NCBI GenBank assembly: GCA_963834825.1
Contig: CAWICZ010000015.1
Coordinates: 310,001-374,000, forward strand
DNA: 64,000 nucleotides
Reading direction: 5' to 3'
DNA from: JACDAN01 sp963834825
Lineage (GTDB): Bacteria > Actinomycetota > Thermoleophilia > Gaiellales > Gaiellaceae
Positions within the stretch are counted from its first letter, which is position 1. Every line of letters begins with the position of its first letter. Both the position numbers and the translations under genes were made by a program. Below the pieces are notes generated by a model. The model had not been told where the DNA came from and did no database searches. It saw only the letters and a program-made list of their open reading frames with translations. Positions 24,217 to 32,776 of the stretch are shown here, one piece after another.

Positions 24217-26104
24217 TTGCGCAAGCTTGCGGCGGTCGTCGCCAGCCTCACCGCGGCGCTCACGCTTGCCGGCACCGCGCAGGCTCAGTCCTACTCGCTC
24301 GTCGGGAGCGACGTGCGCGTCGAGGTCGGCACGCCCGGCGGCTCACCGGGCGTCGTTCGGGTCGAAGAGGAAATCACCGTTGCCTTCAGCGGCGGCTTCA
24401 CGTACGGGTTCCGGGACGTTCCGCTTCGGGACGGAGAGTCGATCGAAGGGATCGGGGTCGTCGAGAACGGTCGCGCCTACCGGCCCGGCGCACCCACCGC
24501 CTTGGAGCCCGGAGGACCGCCGGGCACCTTCGGCGTCGAGAGGCGCGGCAACGACGTCCGGATCGTCTGGCGGTTCCAGGCCGCCGACGAGTCGCGGACG
24601 TTCATGCTTCGCTACCGCATCCGGGGGCTTGCGGTCGCCTACGACGACGTCGTCGACGTCAACCTGAAGGTCTGGGGAGACGAATGGGAGCAGCCGCTCG
24701 GCCAGCTGACCGCCGCCATGATGGGCCCGGCGAACGTCGTGCGTGCGTGGGGCCACCCCGTCTGGGTGCGCGGCGACGTGACGCTCGCAGGCAACCGAGC
24801 GGCCCTGCGTGCCGTCGACGTCCCCGCCGGGCAGTTCGTGGAGCTGCGAACCCTCTACCCACGGAGCGCCTTCCCCTCGACGACGGGCATGCGTGTCGAG
24901 GACGGCAACGGCCTGGCGAAGATCGCCGCCGAGGAGCAGGACGGCGGCGGACGCGTACGAGCGCGACCACGACCGAATCCAGGAGGCGCTCCACCACCCG
25001 GCGCGCTCGGGTCTCGTCCTCCTGGGGCTCGGGACGATTCCGGCGTTCCTGCTCGCCGGCCTCGTCTTCTGGCGGTTCGGGCGCGAGAAGCGCACCGGCT
25101 ACGACCGCGAGTACGAGCAGGAGCCGCCGACGGACACGGAGCCGGCGCTCGTCCCGGTGCTGCTGCGGCAGGGCGGCGAGGCAGGCTCGTTCGAGTTCAC
25201 GGCGACCCTGTTCGACCTCATTCGACGCGGCGTCTACCGCTCCACAGCGACGACGACGGAGCGCCCAATCTGGGGCGGCCTGCGCAGCGAGCGCGTCAAC
25301 GACCTGGAGTTGAGCGCCGGCGACAAGACGGTGCCGCTCACAGCCTGGGAGAAGGACGTCGCGGAGGTCGTCGACTCGGTGCTCGACGGAAGCCCCGAGC
25401 GGCTGACGGCGTTCCGCGAGGAGATCGAGGACGAGCGCGAGGCGATGTCCGAGCGCTTCACGGCGTTCAAGTCCAACGTCGGGGCGGAAGTCGACCGGCG
25501 ACGATGGTTCGTCTCCGTCGGCGCGGTGCCGCTGTGGATCGGGCTCATCGCGTTCGCCGGGCTGGGCGCTCTTCTCGCCTACCTGGCGATCGACGGCTGG
25601 CGATCCGTCTACCCGCGCTGGGGCGACGTCGTGCTGCTCGCCCTCGGCATCTGCTCGTTCGTCAACGCTGCCTTGCTCGCGGGCGCGCTGACCCAGCGGA
25701 AGCTCTGGCGCCGCCGGACGAGCGAGGCGGCGCTCGAAGCGGAGCGCTGGGAGGCGTTCCGCCGCTACCTGAGTGACTTCCCGCGCCTCCATGAGGCGCC
25801 GCCGTCCTCGCTGGCGCTCTGGGAGCGCTTCCTCGTCTACGGGATCGCCTTCGGCATCGCCGACCGCGTGCTCCAGGCCGCGCACATGCACATGCCGGAG
25901 GCGCTGGCGCAGGCCAGTGCGATCTACTGGATCTCGCCCACCGGCGACCTCGGCTCGGGTGCATCGTCGATGTCGATCGGCGACCTCTCGTCCGGCTTCG
26001 GCTCTGCCCTCGCGCCTCCGTCGTCGGGCTCGGGGGGCGGCGGCGGCGGATTCTCCGGGGGCGGTGGAGGCGGCGGCGGCGGTGGTGGTGGCGGCTTTGG
26101 CTAA
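24217..26104 (+). CDS. DUF2207 membrane protein (one apparent frameshift)
   Basis: This is the usual LemA partner. From a TTG start the protein has a signal peptide (LRKLAAVVASLTAALTLAGTAQAQ), a beta-rich DUF2207 domain and a transmembrane helix (VLLGLGTIPAFLLAGLVFW). A cytoplasmic domain and a further membrane hairpin follow, and the tail is almost pure Gly/Ser (SGGGGGGFSGGGGG...GFG). The domains before and after about 24950 are in different frames. One surplus base in the GGCGGCGGA stretch explains it, giving about 628 residues, normal for the family. The poly-Gly C-terminus is common in this family. The physiological role is unknown. Confidence 0.82.
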
Positions 26105-26135
26105 CAGGCCCGCCTGGACCGCGGCGGCGCCCAAC

Positions 26136-26618
26136 TCAAATGGTCTTGAACTGCTCGAACGGCTGGCGGCAGCCGTTGCAGTAGCGCAGCGAGCGGCACG
26201 GCGTCGGGCCGAAGATGTTCTCCAGCGTCGTGTCGGTCGAGCCGCAGTACGGGCAGCGGAACGACCCGCGCTGGAGTTGGACGAGCTGCGGCGCGCCGGC
26301 CTGTCTCGGCGTCGGCGGCGCGAAGCCTGCCTCGCGGAGCTTCTCCCGCCCCTCTGGCGTGATCTTGTCGGTCGACCAGGAATCGTCGGAGATCACCTGG
26401 ATCTCCGGTTCGGCTCCGAGCTCGCGGACCTTCGCCGCCATCTGGTCGCGCATGACCTCGAGCGCCGGGCAACCGAGGAACGTCGGCGTGAACTCGACGC
26501 GGACCCGTCCGTCCTCGACCAGGACGTCGCGGACGACGCCCAGGTCGACCAGCGAGATCACCGGAATCTCCGGGTCCGGGATCTCCGCGAGCGCGCCCCA
26601 GACCTGAGCTTCGGTCAC
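26136..26618 (-). CDS. paaD: Phenylacetyl-CoA epoxygenase assembly protein PaaD
   Basis: PaaD is needed for maturation of the PaaABC di-iron epoxygenase. The 160 residues contain the DUF59/MIP18 N-terminal domain (IPDPEIPVISLVDLGVVRDV, TFLGCPALEVM) and a C-terminal zinc ribbon of four Cys (CPYCGS ... CNGC). GTG 26618 overlaps the paaC stop (GTGA). It is the last gene of the operon; no paaE reductase follows, so the electron donor must be elsewhere. Confidence 0.92.
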   Translation of the reverse strand: MTEAQVWGALAEIPDPEIPVISLVDLGVVRDVLVEDGRVRVEFTPTFLGCPALEVMRDQMAAKVRELGAEPEIQVISDDSWSTDKITPEGREKLREAGFAPPTPRQAGAPQLVQLQRGSFRCPYCGSTDTTLENIFGPTPCRSLRYCNGCRQPFEQFKTI

Positions 26619-27187
26619 CACGTCGCACCCACCACCGAGCGTCGGACCATCGTCATCTCGTCCCAGAGCGCGGCGAACTCCGGCACGTGTCCGTCCCGCT
26701 CGTCGACCAGCGGCCGCAGCTCCTCGAGCGCCGCGGTGTACCGCGGCTCCTCGGCCAGCCGCTCGTGCCACATCTGCGCGTGCATGCGGTGGTAGGCCTC
26801 CTCCCGGTCGATCTTGGCCGCGAGGCCGGCGACCTCGGGATCGCCGGACGCCTTCAGCGCCTCGAGCCGCCGAGCGTCCGCCTCTTCGTAGAGATGGTGG
26901 CGCGCGATCGTCCGCGCCCAGTCGGGCACGAGCCGCAGCTCGACGAGTCGCGAGCAGCGGTACTCGTCGGGCGAGCGGTCGAACGCGAGCTCGTCCGCCG
27001 TCGTTCCGAGCTCATCGGCGACGAGCTGGTAGAGCGCCCTTGCGTGCCCGATCTCGTTCTGGGCGATCGACGAGAACGCCACGTCCTCCTCGAGGAACGG
27101 CGCGATCCCGGTCCATTCAGAGTTCCGCCAGCCGAGGACGAGCTCGTCGTCAGCGATCGGGAGCAGCAGCTTCGCCCGCTCTTGCAC
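26615..27187 (-). CDS. paaC: Phenylacetyl-CoA epoxygenase subunit PaaC
   Basis: PaaC is the structural partner of PaaA in the ring-epoxidising complex. The 190-residue form contains the ferritin-like helices NSEWTGIAPFLEEDVAFSSIAQNEIGHARAL and DREEAYHRMHAQMWHERL. It is shorter than the about 250 residues of the E. coli protein, mainly at the C-terminus. The ATG lies 38 nt inside paaB, so the two are strongly coupled. Confidence 0.9.
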   Translation of the reverse strand: MQERAKLLLPIADDELVLGWRNSEWTGIAPFLEEDVAFSSIAQNEIGHARALYQLVADELGTTADELAFDRSPDEYRCSRLVELRLVPDWARTIARHHLYEEADARRLEALKASGDPEVAGLAAKIDREEAYHRMHAQMWHERLAEEPRYTAALEELRPLVDERDGHVPEFAALWDEMTMVRRSVVGATW

Positions 27188-27437
27188 GCGCCTCCTTCAG
27201 CTTCTCCTTCAGGGGGTAGCCGTCGACCCGGTGGTAATTGCGCTCGAGCTCATCGACGAAGTCGTCGATCTCGGCGATCGCGTCACGCTGCACGACCCAG
27301 AGCGCGACCGACTCCCCGCGCCGGCCGTACTGCTCGCGCGCATACCACTCGGCGAAGGCCTCGTCGGGAGCTTCGATCGACCCCGCATGCTGGAAGGGCT
27401 GGCCCTTCCGTTCCAGTCGGAAGACCTCGTAGATCAC
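27150..27437 (-). CDS. paaB: Phenylacetyl-CoA epoxygenase subunit PaaB
   Basis: This small subunit of 95 residues starts VIYEVFRLERKGQPFQHAGSIEAPDEAFA and contains AREQYGRRGESVALWVV, the PaaB signature. It bridges PaaAC heterodimers in the known complex. The GTG at 27437 overlaps the paaA stop by 4 nt; the gene runs on past the paaC start. Confidence 0.92.
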   Translation of the reverse strand: MIYEVFRLERKGQPFQHAGSIEAPDEAFAEWYAREQYGRRGESVALWVVQRDAIAEIDDFVDELERNYHRVDGYPLKEKLKEARARAGEAAAPDR

Positions 27438-28327
27438 GCCGCTTCGGTCAGCACCGCCCGCCGCACCCACGCCGTCTCCTCGCGTGTCGTCCTGCGCAGG
27501 TCGAGCCGGTCCTGAGTCTTTGGGCCGTGGCCGGTGACGACATGCTTGAGCTCGCCCCAGTCGGGCTCGCTGAACTCCCAGACGCCGTCGTCCCGCTTGC
27601 GGAGGTGCGGGTCGGGGACGGTGAGGCCGAGCTCCCAGATCTGCGGGACATAGCCGTCGAGGAACTGCTGGCGCGCCTCCCCGTTGCCCTGGCTCTTGAT
27701 CCGCCAGACGTACATCGGATCGTCTTCTTTCGGAATCGGGTTGCCGTGGAACTGCATCAGCGGGCCCCACCAGCGCGTGACCGCCTCCTGGACGAGTTCC
27801 CGCTGCTCGTCGGTGCCGTTCATCATCGTCAGGACCACGTCGCGGCCGTGGAGGATGTGGAACGACTCCTCCCAGCAGATCTTCTTCATGATCCGCGCGT
27901 ACGGCGCGTACGAGCACTTGAGGAGCGCCTTCTGGCTGATGATCGCCGCCGCGTCGACGAGCCACGCGATCACGCCGACGTCGCCCCACGTCTTCGTCGG
28001 GTAGTGGAAGACGTTGTGGAACTTGCTCTTGCCCGAGATCAGGTCCTCGAGACACTGCTCGCGCGGCTTGCCGAGGTCTTCGACGACGCGGTAGATCAGC
28101 TGCGCATGCCCGACTTCGTCCTGCACCTTCGCCGTCAGCGCCAGCTTCCGCTGCAGCGTCGGCGCGCGGAGGATCCACTCGCGCTCGGGGAGGACGCCCA
28201 TCAGCTCCGAGTTCCCGTGCATCTCGATGAACTTCACGAGCTTCGCGCGGTACTCCTCCGGCATCGGGTCGTTGGTCTCGACCTGCCCGCCGCCCTGCAC
28301 GTACTCGAGGAATTCCTGGTCGGTCAT
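27434..28327 (-). CDS. paaA: Phenylacetyl-CoA epoxygenase catalytic subunit PaaA
   Basis: PaaA holds the di-iron centre that inserts oxygen into the phenyl ring of phenylacetyl-CoA. The 297 residues include both metal-binding helices, AKVQDEVGHAQLIYRV and KKICWEESFHILHG, and the conserved stretch KFHNVFHYPTKTWGDVGVIAWLVDAAA. The ATG at 28327 is chosen because an AAGGAG ribosome site lies 7 nt upstream, between it and the operator. It is the first gene of paaABCD and is divergent from a TetR regulator gene. Confidence 0.95.
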   Translation of the reverse strand: MTDQEFLEYVQGGGQVETNDPMPEEYRAKLVKFIEMHGNSELMGVLPEREWILRAPTLQRKLALTAKVQDEVGHAQLIYRVVEDLGKPREQCLEDLISGKSKFHNVFHYPTKTWGDVGVIAWLVDAAAIISQKALLKCSYAPYARIMKKICWEESFHILHGRDVVLTMMNGTDEQRELVQEAVTRWWGPLMQFHGNPIPKEDDPMYVWRIKSQGNGEARQQFLDGYVPQIWELGLTVPDPHLRKRDDGVWEFSEPDWGELKHVVTGHGPKTQDRLDLRRTTREETAWVRRAVLTEAA

Positions 28328-28340
28328 CTCGCGCTCCTTA

Positions 28341-28354
28341 CGAACGGTCGTTAG
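28341..28354. promoter_or_regulatory. PaaR-type operator CGAACGGTCGTTAG
   Basis: The 14-nt site fits CNAACGNNCGTTNG, which I recall as the operator consensus of PaaR, the TetR-type repressor of phenylacetate genes in Thermus. It lies 14 nt before the paaA start and 43 nt before the TetR gene, so one bound repressor could silence both directions. Release is expected on phenylacetyl-CoA. Confidence 0.75.
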
Positions 28355-28397
28355 TCTCCATCGTACTATCTCCAGCAGGCGCACTGAGCTAACCCGC

Positions 28398-28943
28398 GTG
28401 GCCGCCGGCCTCTTCGCGGAGCGCGGGTACCACGGGACCTCGATCGGCGACCTGGCGAAGGCGCTCGGCGTCCAGAAGGGCTCGCTCTACGCTCACATCG
28501 ACTCGAAGCAGGACCTGCTCTACGAGGCGGTGCGGGAGGGGGCGAACGCGTTCCACGCAGCACTCGACGAGGTCCCGGACGACCTCCCCGTCCTCGCACG
28601 GATCAGGCTCGCGCTGCGGGCGCACCTGCGCGTCGTCGCCGAGCAGCTCGATGTCGCGACCGTCTTCGTCCGGGAGTGGCGCTACCTCGAGGGCGAGCGC
28701 GCGGCCGAGTTCCTCGCCGAGCGCCGGCGTTACGAGGAGCGCTTCCGCGCGCTGTTCCGCGAGGGGCGCGAGCTGGGCGAGCTCCGCACCGACCTCGACG
28801 ACCACGCTGCCGCCCTGCTCGTTCTCTCGGCGGCGAACTGGGCGTACACGTGGCTGCCGGCCGGCGCGGACACCGACGAGCTGGCCGATCGCTTCCTGGG
28901 CATTCTCGTCGACGGCGTCCGCGGCTACTCGACCCCGGCCTAG
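28398..28943 (+). CDS. TetR-family regulator, probable PaaR
   Basis: The protein has a TetR DNA-binding domain (LFAERGYHGTSIGDLAKALGVQKGSLYAHIDSKQDLLYEAV) and an all-helical ligand domain. From GTG 28398 it is 181 residues, but that start cuts into the first helix. The same frame is open upstream and would add ISSRRTELTR from an ATC codon at 28368, so the true start is uncertain. A TACTAT sequence at 28364-28369 may be its -10 element. Position next to paaABCD and the operator argues for PaaR. Confidence 0.82.
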   Translation: MAAGLFAERGYHGTSIGDLAKALGVQKGSLYAHIDSKQDLLYEAVREGANAFHAALDEVPDDLPVLARIRLALRAHLRVVAEQLDVATVFVREWRYLEGERAAEFLAERRRYEERFRALFREGRELGELRTDLDDHAAALLVLSAANWAYTWLPAGADTDELADRFLGILVDGVRGYSTPA

Positions 28944-28985
28944 CGCGCCACGGCGGTTGGCTGGTGGCCTGACGGGCCTTGTCCC

Positions 28986-28998
28986 GGTGTCAGACACC
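28986..28998. repeat. Odd-length palindrome GGTGTC-A-GACACC
   Basis: Perfect 6-nt arms surround a central A, in the 206-nt gap between the TetR and M36 genes. The site is followed by GATTTCTGTCAAGG. The GGTGTCAGACACC...TTTCTGTC combination resembles short REP-like palindromes scattered through many bacterial genomes. Confidence 0.55.
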
Positions 28999-29067
28999 GA
29001 TTTCTGTCAAGGGGAACTCGTGCCGAGTCTGTGACGGTTGCTCCACAGCGACCGCACCGCCAGCTGC

Positions 29068-29100
29068 TTGACAAACCTCTATAGAGAATCAAAGATCCCC
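29068..29100 (+). promoter_or_regulatory. Promoter-region motif of the first M36 gene
   Basis: TTGACA at 29068-29073 is followed at 18 nt by AAGATCCCC (29092-29100). In between, CCTC-N-ATAG is shared with the second M36 gene (32690-32722). A perfect CTCTATAGAG palindrome lies at 29077-29086. Likely a promoter with an operator; the -10 is not canonical. Confidence 0.55.
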
Positions 29101-29149
29101 TGTCCTCTATCAGCGAGGACGCGTCATTGGCCTTCGAGAGGGGAGAGGG

Positions 29150-32100
29150 ATGCGACTCAGATTCGTCACCGGAGCGGCGCTCCTGCTCGCCGCCGCCGCG
29201 GTGATTCTCCCGGGCTCGGCGCTGTCGGTCGCCCAGATCCAGGAGGATCAAGGCCTCGCCGACTTCGACAGCCGGACCGGGCACATCGCGCCGACGAGCG
29301 CCCAGCGCGCCTACGCCAAGAAGCTGAAGGCGAAGGTGAGCTGGGGCCAGTTCGGAACGCCGGCCTCGATCACAAGGCGCGGCAAGTTCCTGGCCCACGG
29401 GATCCGCGGCAAGACCGCGGCCGGCGCCGCCAGGTGGTACCTGAACCGTCACAAGGCACTGTTCGGCCTCGGCTCACTCGACGGCCTGGCGCTCGAGAGC
29501 GCCAACAGGCTCGTCGGGAGCAACGGCTACGCGGTGAACTACAGACAGGTCTTCAAGGGCGTGCCGACGAGCGAGGGCGGCCTGGTCACCATCGGCGTCT
29601 CGGGGACGAAGAAGCGCGGCTGGAACGTCGCGTACGTCTCCTCGACGCTGACGCGTGCCACTGCGCTCGCCGGGTCCGTTCAGTTCTCGGCGATCGAGGG
29701 CTGGGCCCGGGGTGCACGCGCAGCGCGCCTGAGCCGATCGGTCACGAACGTACTCAGCCGCAAGGTGCGTGGCGGTTGGACGCAGCTCGGCGTCGCCGGG
29801 CTCGATGAGCCGCAGCGGGTTCGGCTCGTCGCCTTCCCGACCGTGCGACAGGGCGTCGTACCGGCGTACGAGTCGTACGTGGTCGACGGGAAGCGTGCGC
29901 TCGGGCAGCGCACGTTCATCGACGCGCGGAACGGGCGCATGCTGGCGCGGTACAACATCACCGACAACCTCTCCTCCGGCTACAAGCAGGCCGCCGTCAC
30001 TGTCACGCCGTTCAGCGGAACGCTTCCGGCAGTGGACGGTGGCTGTGGTCCGGACCATCCGATCACCGTCCCGGCCGGGATTCGCGCGTTCAGCGGCTTC
30101 GCGAACGCGACCAACTCCCAGACCGACATCGTGCTCGAGCTCTGGCGCGTCGGAACGCCAAACGTGCGGCTGCTCCAAGCCGACACGGTCTTCACGCCCG
30201 AGCGGTTCCGGCTCGAGCCCGCCGGCGGCGTGCCGCCGGGCGACTACTTCTCCCGGGTCTGCGACTTCCCGGACGGGGGCGCTCCGCCCGAGCCGCGGAC
30301 GTACGACGGCACGTTCACCCTGGATGACACGCCTGCACCGCCTGCCTACTGGGCCAGGTGGACGGTCAGCCCTGCGAACTTCCCACTCGGCCTGCTCGAC
30401 CAGGATCCGTGGGGCCGGCCGGCGACCGACACCCGCGAGACCTGGTGCTGGCGGGCCGCGACTGGTTGCGACTTGGTGATTGGCAACCTGGCCTCGCGGG
30501 CCCCGTGGGACCACGACATGGTCACGGACACACCGACCTCCACGACGAGGGGCAACAACGCGATCACGGCCGAGTCGTGGACGAACGGGAACGTCCCGGG
30601 GCCGTTCCAGTTCCAGCCCACGACCGGACTGGAGCGGGACTACACGTACCCGTGGACCGATTCGTGGAACCAGAGTGACTGCAACACGTCGCTCGGATTC
30701 ACCCCGGGCGTCTCGTGGGACGTCTCGGCGTCGGTCACGAACCTGTTCGTGGCGCACAACCGGATGCACGACTTCGCGTACTTCCTCGGCTTCACCGAGG
30801 AGAACTGGAACGCACAGGAGCACAACTTCGGCCTGACCGAGAAGTGGCGTCAGGGCGATGCGGTGCTCGGCTCCGCGCAGTCCGGCGCCGCGGCCGGCTT
30901 CCGGAACAACGCGAACATGTCAACGGTTCCCGAGGGCGGCCGCTCGGTCTCGAACATGTACCTCTGGCAGCCGATCGCAGGCAGCTTCTACCCGCCCTGC
31001 GCCGACGGTGACTTCGACATGAGCGTCATCGGCCACGAGTACGGCCACATGATCGAGAACCGCATGATCGGCAAGGGCGTCGCGCGCGCCGGCTTCCATG
31101 CGGGCTCGATGGGCGAGGCGCTCGGCGATCTCGTCGGGATGGAGTACCTGAACGAGAACAGCTTCATGCCGACCGGCAACGAGAGCCGGTACGTCGCGGC
31201 CGCCTACGACACGGGCAACAAGCACCACGGGATCCGCAACTACGACATGAGCTTCCCGATGGCCGGGGCCAACCCGGAGCCGGGCAAGGACCTCAGCATC
31301 AACTCGCTGAACTTCGGCGACATCGGCTACGACGTCACCGGCAACGAAGTGCACGCAGACGGCGAGATCTGGGTCGTCGCGAACTTCCGTATTCGCCAGC
31401 TGCTCGCTGAGAAGTACGACCGCGACTACCCGTTCGACGACGACGAGCTCCAGGCGGACTGCGCGAACGGGCTCGTCAACGTGACACGGTGTCCGGGCAA
31501 CCGCCGCTGGATGCAGCTCTACTTCGACGCGATGCTGCTGATGCCGCCGAACACGTCGATGGTCCAGGGTCGCGACGCCATCCTGGCCGCCGATCTGATG
31601 CGCTTCGGCGGCGCGAACCAGAAGGAGCTCTGGCTGGGCTTCGCACAGAGCGGCCTCGGGCGGAACGCCGCGAGCACGAACGGCGGCGTGAACAGCGACA
31701 CCGATCCGCTGCCCGACTTCGACGCCGTCGGGACGACGCCGGCGACCGTGAAGTTCGTGGCGAAGAGCCAAGATGGCGGCGCGGTTTCCGCCAGGATCTA
31801 CGTCGGTCAATACGAGGCTCGGATCTCACCGATCGCCGACACGAATCCGGCGACGACGAGCTCGAGCAACGTCGACGACACGGCGAGCTTCGCTCCCGGA
31901 ACGTACGAGTTCATCGCGCACGCTCCCGGCTACGGGCACGTGCGGTTCCGCGAGCGGTTCAGGTCCGGCCGCAACGAGACGATCAAGATCGAGCTCGCAA
32001 GGAACTGGGCGTCGGCCACGTCGGGCGCCATGGCGACGACCACGGACGGCGCCGCCACACTCGCGAACCTGATCGACGACTCCGAGGCGACGAACTGGAG

Positions 32101-32602
32101 TGCACCGGCGACGAACACCGCCGGCGCTATCTCGGTCGACGGCAAGGCCGCCGTCATCGACCTCGGCGGCACGGACGACGTCCGTGTCCGTTCCGTCCAA
32201 GTCAGCGCGATGCTGGCGCCGGGCAACAGCCGATTCGCCGCACTGCGCCAGTTCGAGCTCTGGGCGTGCAACGCGGACGACGGCGATGATTGCTCGACGC
32301 CGGCGGGCTTCACGAAGAAGTACACGAGCTCGGCGAACGCTTTCCCAGGCAGTCCGCCGCGCCCGATCGCACCGCAATTCCTCCTGCGCCGCTTCGACGT
32401 CCCCGACTTCACGGCGACGCACATCCGGTTCGTGGTGCGCTCGACACAGTGCACGGGCGGCTCCGCGTTCCAGGGCGACCAGGATGCCGATCCGGCGAAC
32501 AACCCGGACTGCGACACGAACGTTCCCGGGAACTCAACGCGGAACTTCGCGCGCACGGCAGAGTTCCAGGTGTTCAGTCGATCGCACGAGATCGACGACT
32601 AG
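29150..32602 (+). CDS. Secreted M36 (fungalysin) metallopeptidase
   Basis: This is a 1150-residue exoenzyme. A signal peptide (residues 1-27, ending ALSVAQ) precedes a propeptide region, FGTPASITRRGKFLAHGIRGK and onward. A beta-rich insert follows (roughly residues 290-400). The M36 catalytic domain has zinc site His629-Glu-Tyr-Gly-His633 in VIGHEYGHMIENR, with a downstream Glu in GSMGEALGDLVGMEYL. The last 200 residues form a discoidin-like (F5/8 type C) domain (SEATNWSAP ... VIDLGGTDDVRVRSVQVSAML). Secreted proteolysis of external protein is inferred. It has its own promoter motif and is followed by two hairpins. A paralogue lies immediately downstream. Confidence 0.9.
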   Translation: MRLRFVTGAALLLAAAAVILPGSALSVAQIQEDQGLADFDSRTGHIAPTSAQRAYAKKLKAKVSWGQFGTPASITRRGKFLAHGIRGKTAAGAARWYLNRHKALFGLGSLDGLALESANRLVGSNGYAVNYRQVFKGVPTSEGGLVTIGVSGTKKRGWNVAYVSSTLTRATALAGSVQFSAIEGWARGARAARLSRSVTNVLSRKVRGGWTQLGVAGLDEPQRVRLVAFPTVRQGVVPAYESYVVDGKRALGQRTFIDARNGRMLARYNITDNLSSGYKQAAVTVTPFSGTLPAVDGGCGPDHPITVPAGIRAFSGFANATNSQTDIVLELWRVGTPNVRLLQADTVFTPERFRLEPAGGVPPGDYFSRVCDFPDGGAPPEPRTYDGTFTLDDTPAPPAYWARWTVSPANFPLGLLDQDPWGRPATDTRETWCWRAATGCDLVIGNLASRAPWDHDMVTDTPTSTTRGNNAITAESWTNGNVPGPFQFQPTTGLERDYTYPWTDSWNQSDCNTSLGFTPGVSWDVSASVTNLFVAHNRMHDFAYFLGFTEENWNAQEHNFGLTEKWRQGDAVLGSAQSGAAAGFRNNANMSTVPEGGRSVSNMYLWQPIAGSFYPPCADGDFDMSVIGHEYGHMIENRMIGKGVARAGFHAGSMGEALGDLVGMEYLNENSFMPTGNESRYVAAAYDTGNKHHGIRNYDMSFPMAGANPEPGKDLSINSLNFGDIGYDVTGNEVHADGEIWVVANFRIRQLLAEKYDRDYPFDDDELQADCANGLVNVTRCPGNRRWMQLYFDAMLLMPPNTSMVQGRDAILAADLMRFGGANQKELWLGFAQSGLGRNAASTNGGVNSDTDPLPDFDAVGTTPATVKFVAKSQDGGAVSARIYVGQYEARISPIADTNPATTSSSNVDDTASFAPGTYEFIAHAPGYGHVRFRERFRSGRNETIKIELARNWASATSGAMATTTDGAATLANLIDDSEATNWSAPATNTAGAISVDGKAAVIDLGGTDDVRVRSVQVSAMLAPGNSRFAALRQFELWACNADDGDDCSTPAGFTKKYTSSANAFPGSPPRPIAPQFLLRRFDVPDFTATHIRFVVRSTQCTGGSAFQGDQDADPANNPDCDTNVPGNSTRNFARTAEFQVFSRSHEIDD

Positions 32603-32604
32603 GT

Positions 32605-32627
32605 CTGCCGTCCCCTCCGGACGGCAG
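32605..32627 (+). terminator. Hairpin after the first M36 gene
   Basis: CTGCCGTCC and GGACGGCAG form a perfect 9-bp stem around a 5-nt loop, 3 nt after the stop codon. No T-tract follows. Confidence 0.6.
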
Positions 32628-32637
32628 CAACAGACAC

Positions 32638-32658
32638 GGGGCCGGCTCAGCCGGCCCC
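32638..32658 (+). terminator. Strong GC hairpin before the second M36 promoter
   Basis: GGGGCCGGC-TCA-GCCGGCCCC is a 9-bp all-GC stem with a 3-nt loop, followed by TTGTCGTT. With the preceding hairpin it probably ends the first M36 transcript. Confidence 0.7.
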
Positions 32659-32689
32659 TTGTCGTTCGGGGCTCGTTCCGGGCCCTGAC

Positions 32690-32722
32690 TTGACATTCCT
32701 CGATAGCCGTTCGAAGATCCCC
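32690..32722 (+). promoter_or_regulatory. Promoter-region motif of the second M36 gene
   Basis: TTGACA at 32690-32695 and AAGATCCCC at 32714-32722 have the same 18-nt spacing and the same internal CCTC-N-ATAG as upstream of the first M36 gene. The distance to the ATG (87 nt against 82 nt) is also nearly equal. Confidence 0.55.
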
Positions 32723-32776
32723 GCTGCGTCCTTCCTGGGGGAGGGACACTGTTGCTGTTTTCCGGAGGGGAGGGCA

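Noticed and set aside
26030..26104. Poly-GGC tract at the end of the DUF2207 gene as a possible sequencing artefact
   Set aside because: Poly-glycine C-termini are usual in this family, and the frame stays open to a proper stop.
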